From Dromiciops gliroides (Eukaryota; Chordata; Mammalia; Microbiotheria; Microbiotheriidae): DNA of 64,000 nucleotides. The notes below the pieces were generated by a model. It searched no databases. It was given only the letters and a program-made list of their open reading frames with translations, and was not told the DNA's origin. The position numbers were made by a program, and so were the translations under genes. Of this stretch, positions 55,401-62,190 are shown piece after piece. The stretch covers positions 55,627,532-55,691,531 of the forward strand of contig NC_057861.1 of assembly GCF_019393635.1 (NCBI RefSeq), given 5' to 3'. How positions within the stretch are numbered: position 1 is the stretch's first letter; the number at the start of each line of letters is the position of its first letter.

Positions 55401-58400
55401 TGACCTGAGCAAACTATGTAACCTCACTGAGCCTCAATTTCCTCATCTGTAAAATGGGTGTGTGACACATTATCTTTGAAATCTTAGGACTAAAACAGAG
55501 CAGGCCCTTTGAGCACATCCAATCTAATCTCCCCTTTATTTTGCAAAAGAGGAAACTGAGGCCCTGAAACCAAAGCTACTTGTTTAAAATGACATAGTTA
55601 TATTTAATGGCAGAGCCAAGACCAGGACTCAGATGTTCTGCTTCCTAATCCCATACACAAGGCTGTCATAATTGTATTTCTCTGTATTTATTCTAGCCAC
55701 TCCTCCCCTAGTTTGTTCCAAATTAAAGATGGAGCTAAAGAAGGGTAATTTCATTGGTGAACCTATGCCCGGAAACATTTGTCTCTAACACATTTAAATA
55801 ACTTTTTATCTCTTCTAAAAATAATTAAGATATAAAGCAGATTTAATATCAATCTTTGGAACATCTTCCAAAAAAAAGGAATCCTTAACCCCAATGGGCA
55901 GGGAACACAACCTTTCAGATACATGTGAAATCTCAGTAAAAAGATGCAAATTCAGTAAAGTGCATGAAACTTCAGGACAATGAAAACAGTGGCAATCCAA
56001 GATTCCTTATACTTTTTTCCCAAATAAGCCCCAATATTTAGGCTCTGAACAATATACCCCATAAAGCAGAATTTGATTAATGATTCCAATCAACTTCAAT
56101 TCTCTAACTACTCTAAACTAAAATTAGTAAAGGCAGCTCATTTTCCTCATAACAAACCTGTCTCCATTTTGGAACTGAGGCTCACAGAAGCGATTTATTC
56201 AGCATCACACAGCTAGCCAACTGCCAGAGCTGGGGCTGGCACCCAGGTCTCCTGACTCCCAAGTGCTCTTTCCACTAAACAAACAAATAGTATTCAGGAT
56301 ACTTACCTCACAGAGTTGTTATAAGGGGACTGACTTTGGAATCTTCAAAGCACTATGTAAGTAAATTATTAAAAAACCAAGAACACAAATCATATTTCAA
56401 AGCAAATTCAGATGATGGAAAGTTGTCCAATTCTATTTGAAGAACCAGTGTAGTGGTTTTTAAACTATGCCTATTAATTCTCACAGGTCTCCAAAGTCAG
56501 GACTCAGGAAAAACTGGAGCACCACTAATCTGGTCAGTAGCACTAACATGCCAGTACGCACAGTGGAGTTATTTTTCAAGAGGAGAAAGACACTGATGAA
56601 TCTTCTCATTCACTGAAAGGAGAGAATGGAAATAAATGGCGGAGGAAATGGAAGGTTTAACTTTCTCTACTTCCAAATACTACAAGGTAGACTTCATAAG
56701 ATGAAGAGAACCAAATTTATTAAAGGGGAAAGTTATCAAGAACAACTAAAACCAATTAAGTTCCGAAACCTGGTTATCTGTTTAAACATGAAAAAGTTAA
56801 ATACATGACTTTGATCCCAACATTAAACATACTCCCACATTCAGAATTCACCAAGCTGACTTCACAGGAAATTTCAAGAGTACAGTCATTAGCCTATTTT
56901 AAAAGGGGCACAAAGGTAACACAGTATAGTGCAAAGAATTCAGGACTGAAAATCAAAAGCCCTGAGTTATTCTCATCTCAGTTCTGTTACAACTACTCTA
57001 AGGCTTTGGCCAAGTCATTTAATATTGCTGAGCTCCAGTTTACTCATCCATAAATGAAATTTAATAAATGCATAACTTTAGAGAGTTGTTTTGAAGAAAA
57101 AGCATTATACCAAAACTCTCTCTGTTTTAAAAATCACCTAAGTCATGTTGACTCGAGATATCTGGAAGAAGGGGACAGCTAGGTGGCACAGTGAATAAAG
57201 CACCAGCCCTAGATTCAGGAGGACCTAAGTTCAAATCCAGCCTTGAACACTTAACACTTACTAGCTGTGTGACCCTGGGCAAGTCACTTAACCCTCATTG
57301 CCCTGCAAAAAAAGGAAGGAAGGAAGGAAGGAAGGAAGGAAGGAAGGAAGGAAGGAAGGAAGGAAGGAAGGAAGGAAGGAAGGAAGGAAGGAAGGAGGAA
57401 GGAAGGAAGGAAGGAAGGAAGGAAGGAAGGAAGGAAGGAAGGAAGGAAGGAAGGAAGGAAGGAAGGAAGGAAGGAAGGAAGGAAGGAAGGAAGGAAGGAA
57501 GGAAGGAAGGAAGGAAGGAAGGAAGGAAGGAAGGAAGGAAGGAAGGAAGGAAGGAAGGAAGGAAGGAAGGAAGGAAGGAAGGAAGGAAGGAAGGAAGGAA
57601 GGAAGGAAGGAAGGAAGGAAGGAAGGAAGGAAGGAAGAAATCTGGAAGAAATTAGCTATGTGATCACAAACAAGTTTTACTTACAACCTCTTAGTTTCCT
57701 CATCTATAAAATGGGATGAGAGGCATTATGCTGCAGTAGTGAGCACCAGCCTTGAAGAATGGAATACCCGTGGTCCAGGTACCTCTGTGTGAACTTGGAC
57801 AGGTACCCTTTTCAGTCCTCTTGGCAACTCACCCAAGGGTCTCTAAACTGCAGACAAGGTACTGACCTGCTTTCATAGAGGATATTTCCTCTAAGAAAAA
57901 CTCCTCCAAGAGTTCCCTATATCAGTGAAACCATATATTCAATCCCTGTACCATCCCTAAAACGGGATAATACTTGTACTGTCCAACTTGAAGTGATGGT
58001 GGAAAAAGTACTTTATAAAACTTCGAGTACCCTAGAAACATGAGTTGTTATTGAAAAATCCAGTGATTGTGTGAAAACTGCACTGGAATAAGAGTGGAAA
58101 ACCCCTTGGGCTATTTTATCACCTACAAAATGAGACTAGATTAGATAATCCCTAATTATCACAGGGGCAGTCACCCACATTAATCGGTGTTGGCCTTTAG
58201 AGTTTCCAAGTGCTTACATAGCAACATCTCATTTGATTGTCACCAAAATCTGTGATCCAAAACCTAGCTATCTCCATTTAATGACAGAGGAAAGAAGGCT
58301 CTAGAAAGTGAAGGGAATTGTTACTACGAGTAATAAACATTTCCACTGTAGCTCTTTCAAGTCTGTTGAGGATTTTTACCTTGATTCTCTCATCCGAATC

Positions 58401-61400
58401 TGACAACTCTGTTAAGCATGTTCAACAGACAAGAATATTATGCTTCTCATTTTATAAATGGGGAAACAGATTCAAAGAGGTTAAATGACTTGGCTATGGT
58501 CACCCAGCTAATAAATGTAGCAGCATTCAAACCCAAGTCTCTCCTGATTCCAAGTACAGATTTTTTTTTCAACCCAACTACAGGCTGTTCCTCTAATGCA
58601 GCTAAATTCTCTTCTAGTTCAAAAATTCTATTATTCAGATGAGAAGCAGTATAGCATGACTCAAAGCTCAGTAAGATCTCACCTGTCACTTCATAGATGG
58701 ATAACCATGGATAAGTCTAACCCTGCTACCAATACTCCATCAATATTAGTATGTATGGCTCCTACTTCAGATAGGAACCTACATACTTCAGGTAGTAATA
58801 TATGTAAAGTGCTCTGAAAATATTAGATCACTATGTCAGTTATGAGAAAGAAACACAAAGGCCTTAAATTGATCTTGTAAAAACCAGGCTAAGATGTGGA
58901 CAGGTTTCTAAAAGCCTCCAGGCATTAAGTTAAGCCTTGATGGGAAATGTAAAGAAAAAGACAATCATTCAACAAAAGGAGGTATGAAGGGGCCTTAGTT
59001 CAAGTAATCTAGCCAGTGGTGCTGGGTGCCACAGCATGGAGACCCAAGACCCAATGGAGAAATTTCTAAAATTCACTTCTGAGTTACTATTTTACCCATC
59101 AAAATAGCGTTAGAGGTTTCATGTGGTCATGAACTTCTTTTAAAACAAACACTTTTCATACCATGCAGGTGGCCCTGTGAAGCATCTTCTCTCACTCACC
59201 CACATTAAACACCACAGGAAGGTGCATTTCTAGATTGTACTTACCACACAGGGGTACTGGGAGACTTAACCAATGCCTGTGAACTGCTTTGACAATAGTT
59301 CATAATGCTAAGGCTAGCCCAGTTCTCTAAAGGTTTTCTGTCAAAAGATTTTTTCACTACAGTAGTGGGAGAGAACAGTGTATCAGTCGAAATGTACCAT
59401 GTGACAACAAACCTCTTTTATTTACTTACTATATTAAGCAAATAAAACTAGTTCCAAACTCTTTGGCCTTGAGGAATTCAAAAGGCCTCTTCTGAAATGA
59501 GAAAACCTGGCTGCTTCACTATGCCAAATACAAATTCTTTTAAAGCTCTTTATGATGCAAAAATTAGTTAAGTTGGAGACTGGTTACCCTTAAAGCTTTT
59601 TCTTTGCAAACTAAATCTACCTATACTGATTTAGAATTAATTTTTCTCCATCTACTGGGACAACTTATTTTCAATTCATTTAATATTAGTGAGAGATGGA
59701 ATAAAGGTAGGATCAAAACTTTCTTTTACTAGTAAATTTGTGTAGATTTTTGAATAAAAACTTTCTGAACTTGATCTCAGCCCAAAAGCATGTTTTGTTT
59801 TTTTTTCCTTTTGGGAGGAATCTGGGCAACACAGCTCTAGATCTTTCAGAACTGGAGGAGGAGAGGGAGAATTATAAACAAAAATTTTGGCATTTCTCCC
59901 ACTCTGTCCCCCCCAATCCTAACTCAAGAAAGTAAAGTTACCAACATTCAAACATCAAGAAAAATAACAGAAATAAAAGTGCTCTAAAAAAGTAAAGGTA
60001 TGGGGAAGAAATGGAAGGTGTGTGGCACAAGATATCTCAAAGTTTCAAAGAACAACTCTCTGGTAGTTACTGAGTCAGAGAAACCCCTCAAGCCTTCCCC
60101 ATGCTAAGGGTTAGTTGCTTCAGCCTTACCACGTGGGCTTCCTGGCATCATATCTTCCACCTCCTCCTATCCTAAACCAATGAAATTTTAAGGGGCTCTC
60201 AAGTAGGTGGCAATCCCTATTTCCTCTGGGGTCTAACTCTGCTTCTTAACACTTTCACCTAACCCGGGAATAAAAGGGGGAGCCCAGCTCCAATTCAGTC
60301 GGAACAGCCCTAGGAAGGGAGGCAAACAGAAATGAAAACATCGATGGGAGTAAAGAGGGAATCCAGTTGCCTAATCCTCACACCTGTCCCAGTCCCCATC
60401 CCAGACAAATCAAAGGTGGCACCCCAAACTAGAGGGGAGAGGAGGTGCAGCCCCAGGGAAGCTGGGAAATGGTGGCCAAAGGTACCCCAAGGGAAAGTCA
60501 TATTAATAAACCAGTGCTCACCCCCCACTCCCCAGCTTGCTTTCCTCTCAAAGTTGGGGAAAACAACCTCCACAGCCAGAGATCAACTTCACAACCGGCT
60601 TTAACTTCCTCTCTCTCCCCATCTTCAAATACAATAAAAGGCATGCCCCCACCTCCAAACTGTGTCGGGGGTTGGAGGGGGTAAAAAAACCAGCACCATA
60701 ACTTACTCCACCCGGGATATGTCACCCCCCCATCCCAAAATTAATGGGGCCGACCCAGCATGCGCGAAGACTGGCAACTGGTGCCCGAAGGCCGGCTGGA
60801 GGCAGGTGCGAGGAAAGCAGCTTCACAACCCCCTTTACCTTCGGCGGCACCCCAAATTAAGAGGCGGCCCCGGGGCGCCTGGCAAATGGTGGCCCAGCCC
60901 AAGGTGCAGGCGCGCTCCCCACCCTCCCTCCCCTCCCGCCCCGGATAAACCAATGGGCTCGCCGCCTCCTCCAAGTTAATGGAGGCAGCAGCAGGGAAGG
61001 TGGCAAATGGTGGCCAAGCCCGGGCCGGGTCAGGGAATGGGGGGCGGGGAGATTGGCTGGAGCTCCCGCCCGGAGCAAGCAAGACGGCACCCCCCCTCCC
61101 GGTCCCGCCGAGGAACCAGGGCCGTCCCAGGCCGGGGAGGGGGGGGGGCCGGTAAATACGCTCCCAGGAAGCACCCGGTCTCTCGGGCTCTTCAGCCTCC
61201 CATCCTCGAAGCCCAGGGAACCGAGCAGGGGCACGAGAGCCGCCCCACGGCCCGGGCCGCGGGGATCCGGCCGGCTGCCGGGGGGTTGCCCCTGCCCAGC
61301 CGGACTCCCGGGGGGGGGGGGCTGCCCGAGCCCTCCCCATGACCTTGAGGAGGGCTGCGGCAGCAGGCCCGCGCTGGGGGCCCGGGCTAGGGCTTGGGCT

Positions 61401-61536
61401 GGAGGGGGCCCGCGGCCGGCAGGGTTTCCGGGCTTCCCTCAGGGCCGGGCTCTGCCGGGCCGGGGCGGGAGAGAGGGAGGGAGGGAGGCCTGCGCCGGGC
61501 CTCTTACCCGATCTCATCGGCCCCCGAGTTGTTCAT
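21740..61536 (-). CDS. DAZAP1: DAZAP1, DAZ-associated RNA-binding protein 1, 12 coding exons
   Basis: An hnRNP-like protein that binds mRNA and acts in splicing, translation and spermatogenesis, shuttling between nucleus and cytoplasm. The twelve coding exons (listed separately) sum to 1224 nt, giving 407 residues plus TAG, the length I recall for human. All introns are GT-AG with matching phases. RRM1 has RNP2 LFVGGL (12-17) and RNP1 RGFGFVKF (51-58). RRM2 has RNP2 IFVGGI (115-120) and RNP1 RGFGFITF (154-161). The C-terminal half is rich in Pro, Gly and Gln and ends in a GFHPYRR shuttling signal. The two reported ERK sites fall on Thr-Pro at T269 and T315. Against recalled human protein I see about eight changes (N110, V197, L210, M211, T286, Q332, A339, S347), all outside the RNP motifs. 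The first codon lies in a CpG island, with no upstream ATG seen between it and the likely start of transcription. Confidence 0.98.
22945..23155 (+). mobile_element. MIR-type SINE, near full length
   Basis: GTACAGTGGAAAGAGGACTG head, CATCTGTAAAATGGGG core and CACAAGGATATTGTGAAGAT tail. Confidence 0.6.
25285..25400 (+). mobile_element. MIR-type SINE fragment
   Basis: GGAAACCTGGGCTCTGCTGT and CTGGGCAAGTCACTGAAGC. Confidence 0.5.
26717..26893 (-). CDS. DAZAP1: DAZAP1 exon 11 (residues 291-349)
   Basis: Acceptor CTTTTCAG, frame FGYGPPPPPPDQFAPPGVP ... PDFPYSQY, donor G|GTAAGT. Length 177 nt. Carries the T315-Pro ERK site in PPPPATPG. Reading past the donor continues open for 34 residues to 26613. 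Confidence 0.97.
27008..27180 (+). mobile_element. MIR-type SINE
   Basis: ATGAGACTTGGAGCTAGGAA, TACCTGTAAAATGGGGATAA and CTCTCAAGGCTGTCAGGAAA. Confidence 0.6.
28690..29160 (+). mobile_element. L2-type LINE 3' fragment
   Basis: The order AGATCACTCCTCTTAGCAGC, TTGGTCTGGCATTCAAAGAC, CCCATGTCTCCAATGTTCTC, AAGAGGCCCTTCCTTAATTC matches the L2 ORF2-end to 3' UTR text by eye. Confidence 0.5.
29186..29334 (-). mobile_element. CORE-SINE with 17-bp target duplication
   Basis: Reverse copy bracketed by CTGATGCTAGTTATTTG at 29169-29185 and 29335-29351, one of the longest and cleanest duplications in the window. Confidence 0.92.
29518..29658 (-). CDS. DAZAP1: DAZAP1 exon 10 (residues 244-290)
   Basis: Acceptor TTTTCCAG, frame GYGPPPAGRGAPPPPPPF ... 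GYGTPPQF, donor A|GTAAGT. Length 141 nt. Carries the T269-Pro ERK site in VSTPPGG. Confidence 0.97.
29945..30062 (+). mobile_element. MIR-type SINE fragment in intron 9
   Basis: TCAAGGCTCTGCCATTAGCC and CTCAGTTTGCCAATCTGTAC. Confidence 0.45.
30629..30658 (-). CDS. DAZAP1: DAZAP1 exon 9, 30-nt microexon (residues 234-243)
   Basis: Acceptor TGTTTTAG, reads GMWVPAGQAI, donor G|GTAAGT. Being 30 nt and phase 1-1, it can be skipped without frameshift. Confidence 0.96.
31158..31330 (+). mobile_element. MIR-type SINE in intron 8
   Basis: GAGGACCTAGGTTAAAATTT, AAGAGTAAGTCACTTGACC and TTCTTCATCTATAAAATATG. Confidence 0.5.
32556..32709 (-). CDS. DAZAP1: DAZAP1 exon 8 (residues 183-233)
   Basis: Acceptor TTTAG, frame VEVKRAEPRDSKSQVPG ... 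WQQGYGPQ, donor G|GTACTG. The donor is weaker than its neighbours. Length 154 nt. Ends RRM2 and opens the low-complexity region. Confidence 0.97.
33383..33473 (-). other. DAZAP1: Candidate cryptic (poison-type) exon in DAZAP1 intron 7
   Basis: Minus strand: a pyrimidine-rich acceptor GTTTACTTTTTTGTTAG, 91 nt, then donor GAAG|GTAAGT. Spliced after exon 7 it reads ATG-TAA, a stop at the second codon. No coding similarity is claimed; the evidence is splice-signal quality only. Confidence 0.25.
33911..33968 (-). other. DAZAP1: Candidate cryptic (poison-type) exon in DAZAP1 intron 7
   Basis: Minus strand: acceptor ATCCTTTCAG, 58 nt, donor GGCG|GTGAGT. After exon 7 it stays open for 19 codons. As 58 is not a multiple of three, exon 8 is then read out of frame and reaches TAG after ten codons. 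Inclusion would predict decay or truncation after RRM2. Confidence 0.25.
36002..36084 (-). CDS. DAZAP1: DAZAP1 exon 7 (residues 155-182)
   Basis: Acceptor GGCTAG, frame GFGFITFEDEQSVDQAVN ... DIMGKK, donor AAA|GTGTGT (non-canonical after +3). Length 83 nt. Carries most of RRM2 RNP1. Confidence 0.97.
36765..36880 (-). mobile_element. MIR-type SINE fragment
   Basis: GGTTTTACAGACAAGGTTCC and GATCTTCTGACTCCAAAGCC. Confidence 0.5.
38744..38870. repeat. (CA)n-rich microsatellite
   Basis: About 125 bp of interrupted CACACA/TACACA runs in intron 6, followed by a short C-rich stretch. Confidence 0.9.
40951..40999 (-). CDS. DAZAP1: DAZAP1 exon 6 (residues 139-154)
   Basis: Acceptor CTCTTTCAG, frame VTEVVMIYDAEKQRPR, donor G|GTAAAG. 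Length 49 nt. The exon 6/7 junction splits the RNP1 glycine codon (155). Confidence 0.97.
41793..41942 (+). mobile_element. CORE-SINE in intron 5, antisense to gene
   Basis: Full copy with a 14-nt A tail; TTAGAT flanks both sides. Confidence 0.88.
41975..42125 (-). mobile_element. MIR-type SINE
   Basis: CACTTTCTCATAACAGTTCT and AAACCCAGGTTTCCTGAATC, reversed MIR order. Confidence 0.5.
43537..43647 (-). CDS. DAZAP1: DAZAP1 exon 5 (residues 102-138)
   Basis: Acceptor TTGGTACAG, frame QKGPRSDNNKSNKIFVGG ... REYFKKFGV, donor GTG|GTGAGT. Length 111 nt. Starts RRM2 (RNP2 IFVGGI). Asn110 replaces the Ser I recall in human. Confidence 0.97.
43648..45616 (-). other. DAZAP1: DAZAP1 intron 4
   Basis: 2.0 kb of AT-rich sequence with a MIR-like piece near 44805-44960 and no young SINE. 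Confidence 0.8.
45617..45682 (-). CDS. DAZAP1: DAZAP1 exon 4 (residues 80-101)
   Basis: Acceptor TTCCTACAG, frame IDPKPCTPRGMQPERTRP ... EGW, donor TGG|GTAAGG. Length 66 nt, phase 0-0. Covers the end of RRM1 and the inter-RRM linker. Confidence 0.97.
45983..46149 (-). CDS. DAZAP1: DAZAP1 exon 3 (residues 24-79)
   Basis: Acceptor TTCTGACCAG, frame ETLRSYFSQYGEVVDCVI ... TLDGRN, donor AAT|GTAAGT. Length 167 nt. Holds RRM1 RNP1 RGFGFVKF. Confidence 0.97.
46406..46482. repeat. (TG)n(AG)n compound microsatellite
   Basis: About 34 bp of TG repeats running directly into about 40 bp of AG repeats, in DAZAP1 intron 2. Confidence 0.92.
46869..46909 (-). CDS. DAZAP1: DAZAP1 exon 2 (residues 10-23)
   Basis: Acceptor GAATTACAG, frame KLFVGGLDWSTTQ, donor CAAG|GTAGGT. 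Length 41 nt. A small exon holding the RRM1 RNP2 motif. Confidence 0.97.
47095..47125. repeat. (ATATC)n short tandem repeat
   Basis: Four to five units of ATATC/ATCAT type. Confidence 0.75.
47319..47458 (+). mobile_element. CORE-SINE with 14-bp target duplication
   Basis: Bracketed by TAATAAGCATCCAC at 47305-47318 and 47459-47472. The core lacks GCTGTGTGACC. Confidence 0.92.
47908..48038 (-). mobile_element. CORE-SINE with 14-bp target duplication
   Basis: Reverse copy, sense to DAZAP1, bracketed by ATTATATTCTTTTT at 47894-47907 and 48039-48052. Confidence 0.9.
48123..48273 (+). mobile_element. CORE-SINE with 14-bp target duplication
   Basis: Bracketed by AAACTGTTTCTGAT at 48109-48122 and 48274-48287. 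Confidence 0.92.
48978..49120 (-). mobile_element. CORE-SINE with 15-bp target duplication
   Basis: Reverse copy bracketed by CCCATATACTCTTTT at 48963-48977 and 49121-49135. Confidence 0.92.
50690..51045 (-). mobile_element. MIR-type SINE split by a younger SINE
   Basis: Left half CATCTCATTTTACATATGAG; right half GAGATCACACAGGTAATAAA and GGACTCAAACCCAGTGCTTT. The two halves join across the CORE-SINE at 50792-50958. Confidence 0.65.
50792..50958 (+). mobile_element. CORE-SINE nested in a MIR, 16-bp target duplication
   Basis: Bracketed by AAGAAGTGACTTACCC at 50776-50791 and 50959-50974. Confidence 0.92.
51143..51287 (+). mobile_element. CORE-SINE in intron 1
   Basis: Full copy with a short A tail; duplication at most ATTCT. 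Confidence 0.87.
52290..52470 (+). mobile_element. MIR-type SINE
   Basis: CAGAAAGGCCTGGGTTCAAA and TCTTCTGGAAAATGGGGACA. Confidence 0.5.
52524..52664 (+). mobile_element. CORE-SINE with small core deletion
   Basis: GAAGGACCTCAAATCCGGCC shows loss of GAGTT from the usual ACCTGAGTTCAAATC (box B region). Confidence 0.82.
52675..53400 (+). mobile_element. L1 3'-region fragment split by a SINE
   Basis: Left part CCACCCAGCAATACCATAAG; right part GGGAATGGCTGAATGAGTTC, AATGGAGTATTATTGTGCTT and AAGAATTCAGAAAAACAGC. This is the recurrent marsupial L1 ORF2-end/3' text, recognised by eye. A SINE at 52860-53084 interrupts it. Confidence 0.5.
52860..53084 (+). mobile_element. CORE-SINE with long MIR/L2-like tail
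   Basis: Head and core are followed by GGTTGTTGTGAGGATTAAAT and AAGTGCCTAACACATAGAAG. It belongs to an older, L2-tailed subfamily rather than the A-tailed one. Confidence 0.65.
53510..53660 (-). mobile_element. MIR-type SINE fragment
   Basis: CATTTTACAGATGAGGACAA and AGATTAGAACCCATATCCGA. Confidence 0.5.
53964..54126 (+). mobile_element. CORE-SINE, first of a same-site pair
   Basis: Bracketed by CCACAGCTATG at 53953-53963 and 54127-54137; tail contains (AAAC)n. Confidence 0.92.
54138..54303 (+). mobile_element. CORE-SINE, second of a same-site pair
   Basis: Bracketed by the same word, CCACAGCTAT, at 54127-54136 and 54304-54313. Confidence 0.92.
54614..54723 (+). mobile_element. CORE-SINE with internal deletion
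   Basis: The copy jumps from GCACTGGCCCT to ACTTGACACTTA, losing the box-B/core segment (about 40 bp). Confidence 0.82.
54789..54930 (-). mobile_element. CORE-SINE with 16-bp target duplication
   Basis: Reverse copy bracketed by AATCCTTTCTGATTTT at 54773-54788 and 54931-54946. Confidence 0.93.
55330..55480 (+). mobile_element. MIR-type SINE
   Basis: AAGCCCAGGTTCTTCCATTT and TTTCCTCATCTGTAAAATGG. Confidence 0.55.
55500..55645 (-). mobile_element. MIR-type SINE
   Basis: GCAAAAGAGGAAACTGAGGC and AAGACCAGGACTCAGATGTT, facing the MIR just before it. Confidence 0.5.
56140..56285 (-). mobile_element. MIR-type SINE
   Basis: AGCATCACACAGCTAGCCAA and GCACCCAGGTCTCCTGACTC. Confidence 0.55.
56905..57075 (+). 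mobile_element. MIR-type SINE
   Basis: AGGACTGAAAATCAAAAGCC and TTTGGCCAAGTCATTTAATA. Confidence 0.5.
57171..57313 (+). mobile_element. CORE-SINE whose tail carries the (GGAA)n array
   Basis: Full copy ending GCCCTGCAAAAAAA, then the tetranucleotide array. ATCTGGAAGAA at 57160-57170 and 57640-57650 brackets the SINE together with the array, so the array lies inside the insertion. Confidence 0.92.
57314..57637. repeat. (GGAA)n tetranucleotide microsatellite, about 81 units
   Basis: About 324 bp of uninterrupted GGAA except for one missing A near 57396. Located in DAZAP1 intron 1. Its length suggests high instability, and assembly length may be approximate. Confidence 0.97.
58385..58560 (-). 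mobile_element. MIR-type SINE, near full length
   Basis: TCATTTTATAAATGGGGAAA, GTTAAATGACTTGGCTATGG and AACCCAAGTCTCTCCTGATT. Confidence 0.6.
58561..60290. other. Intron 1 unique sequence
   Basis: 1.7 kb of AT-rich sequence with no repeat, exon or regulatory motif that I can support. Confidence 0.6.
60420..61020. repeat. Diverged ~120-bp tandem repeat with YY1-like motif
   Basis: At least four units begin CCAAA/CCAAG plus A/T and G text (60423, 60733, 60851, 60971), followed 32-43 bp later by GGNAAATGGTGGCC or a relative (60464, 60773, 60881, 61002). CTTCACAACC also recurs (60587, 60821). Two weaker unit starts lie near 60548 and 60653. Unit spacing in the last three is 108-121 bp. Confidence 0.6.
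61508..61536 (-). CDS. DAZAP1: DAZAP1 exon 1 coding part (residues 1-9)
   Basis: GCCGCCATGA is a strong Kozak context. The frame reads MNNSGADEI, then two bases of Gly10 and donor GG|GTAAGAG. Confidence 0.97.
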
Positions 61537-61646
61537 GGCGGCGGCGCTGCTCCGTGTCCCCCCCCCGGGCCTGGGCCTCGCTCCCTCCTCCGGAAGGTCA
61601 CAAGCTCCCGTCGCCCTCTCCACAGCCCCAGCCCGGATCTGCGCAA

Positions 61647-61703
61647 CGGCGGCAGCGGCGGCAGCGGCGGCGGCGGCGGCGACGGCGGCGGCGGCGGCGG
61701 CAG
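61647..61703 (-). repeat. DAZAP1: (CCG)n repeat in the DAZAP1 5' UTR
   Basis: A 57-bp run, mainly of GCC/CCG triplets on the transcribed strand with GCT and GTC interruptions, starting about 110 nt upstream of the ATG. Confidence 0.85.
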
Positions 61704-61824
61704 CTCCTCCTGCCTCCTCCCCTCAGCGCCAACGGTCACCGCGCGCCCCCGCGCCGTGCCGCCCCCTTCGCCGGCGCTGCGCCCGTGCGCGCTCCCGCAC
61801 GGGACGCTGGGGGCGGGTCCAGGG

Positions 61825-61839
61825 CACGTCATGCGTCAT
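61825..61839. promoter_or_regulatory. DAZAP1: Paired CRE/ATF half-sites
   Basis: CACGTCATGCGTCAT contains two CGTCA half-sites 7 bp apart, just upstream of the inferred DAZAP1 start. Confidence 0.45.
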
Positions 61840-62044
61840 CAACGCGCTCCCCGACAGCCTTTTTTCTTCCTCTTTACCCCTTCCATTTCTCCTGCCTCCC
61901 TCATTCTCTCCTGTGTCCTCTTTCTTTACTCTCCCTTCTTCTCCTCTCTCCTTGCCTCCTTTTCTCTTCTCTCTCCTCGCCTCCTCTAATCTTCTCTCCT
62001 TTTTCTTTTCTCTCCCTCACTTTACCTTCCTTTTTTCTCACTTG

Positions 62045-62190
62045 GGGTAGTCAACGTGGTGCAGTGAAAAAAGGATGGACTCTAAAGGTCGGAAGACCTC
62101 GGTTCCAATCCCATGGCTGCTGACTTTTGCCGATTCATTTAACCTCTTTGGGCCGCAATTTCTTCATCTGTAAAATGAGGGGGGTTGGAC
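62045..62190 (+). mobile_element. MIR-type SINE
   Basis: GTCAACGTGGTGCAGTGAAA head and TTTCTTCATCTGTAAAATGA core. Confidence 0.6.

Larger units (their letters stand above)
46910..61507 (-). other. DAZAP1: DAZAP1 intron 1
   Basis: 14.6 kb. It contains 13 young CORE-SINEs, many MIR pieces, a split L1 fragment, the (GGAA)n array and, at its 5' end, the tandem repeat and CpG island. Confidence 0.9.
60880..61850. promoter_or_regulatory. DAZAP1: DAZAP1 CpG island and promoter
   Basis: Very high C+G and CpG content surrounding exon 1, with G-runs (61138-61150, 61311-61321) able to form quadruplexes. There is a GC box GGGGGCGGG near 61810, two TGACG half-sites at 61827-61838 and no TATA box. The transcription start is inferred to lie roughly between 61700 and 61800. 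Confidence 0.8.

Noticed and set aside
57191-57663. Long open frames of 121-154 residues made of GRKE repeats
   Set aside because: They are translations of the (GGAA)n array and the SINE in front of it, with no splice or codon signature.
60420-61020. CRISPR-like spacing in the tandem repeat
   Set aside because: Eukaryotic context, diverged units and no constant direct repeat with unique spacers.
61053-62123. Plus-strand open frame of 356 residues (and overlapping frames of 216-258) across the CpG island
   Set aside because: Stop-poor by GC content. It overlaps the DAZAP1 promoter and 5' UTR and runs through the CCG repeat and a pyrimidine tract; low-complexity Arg/Pro/Gly content and no recognisable domain.
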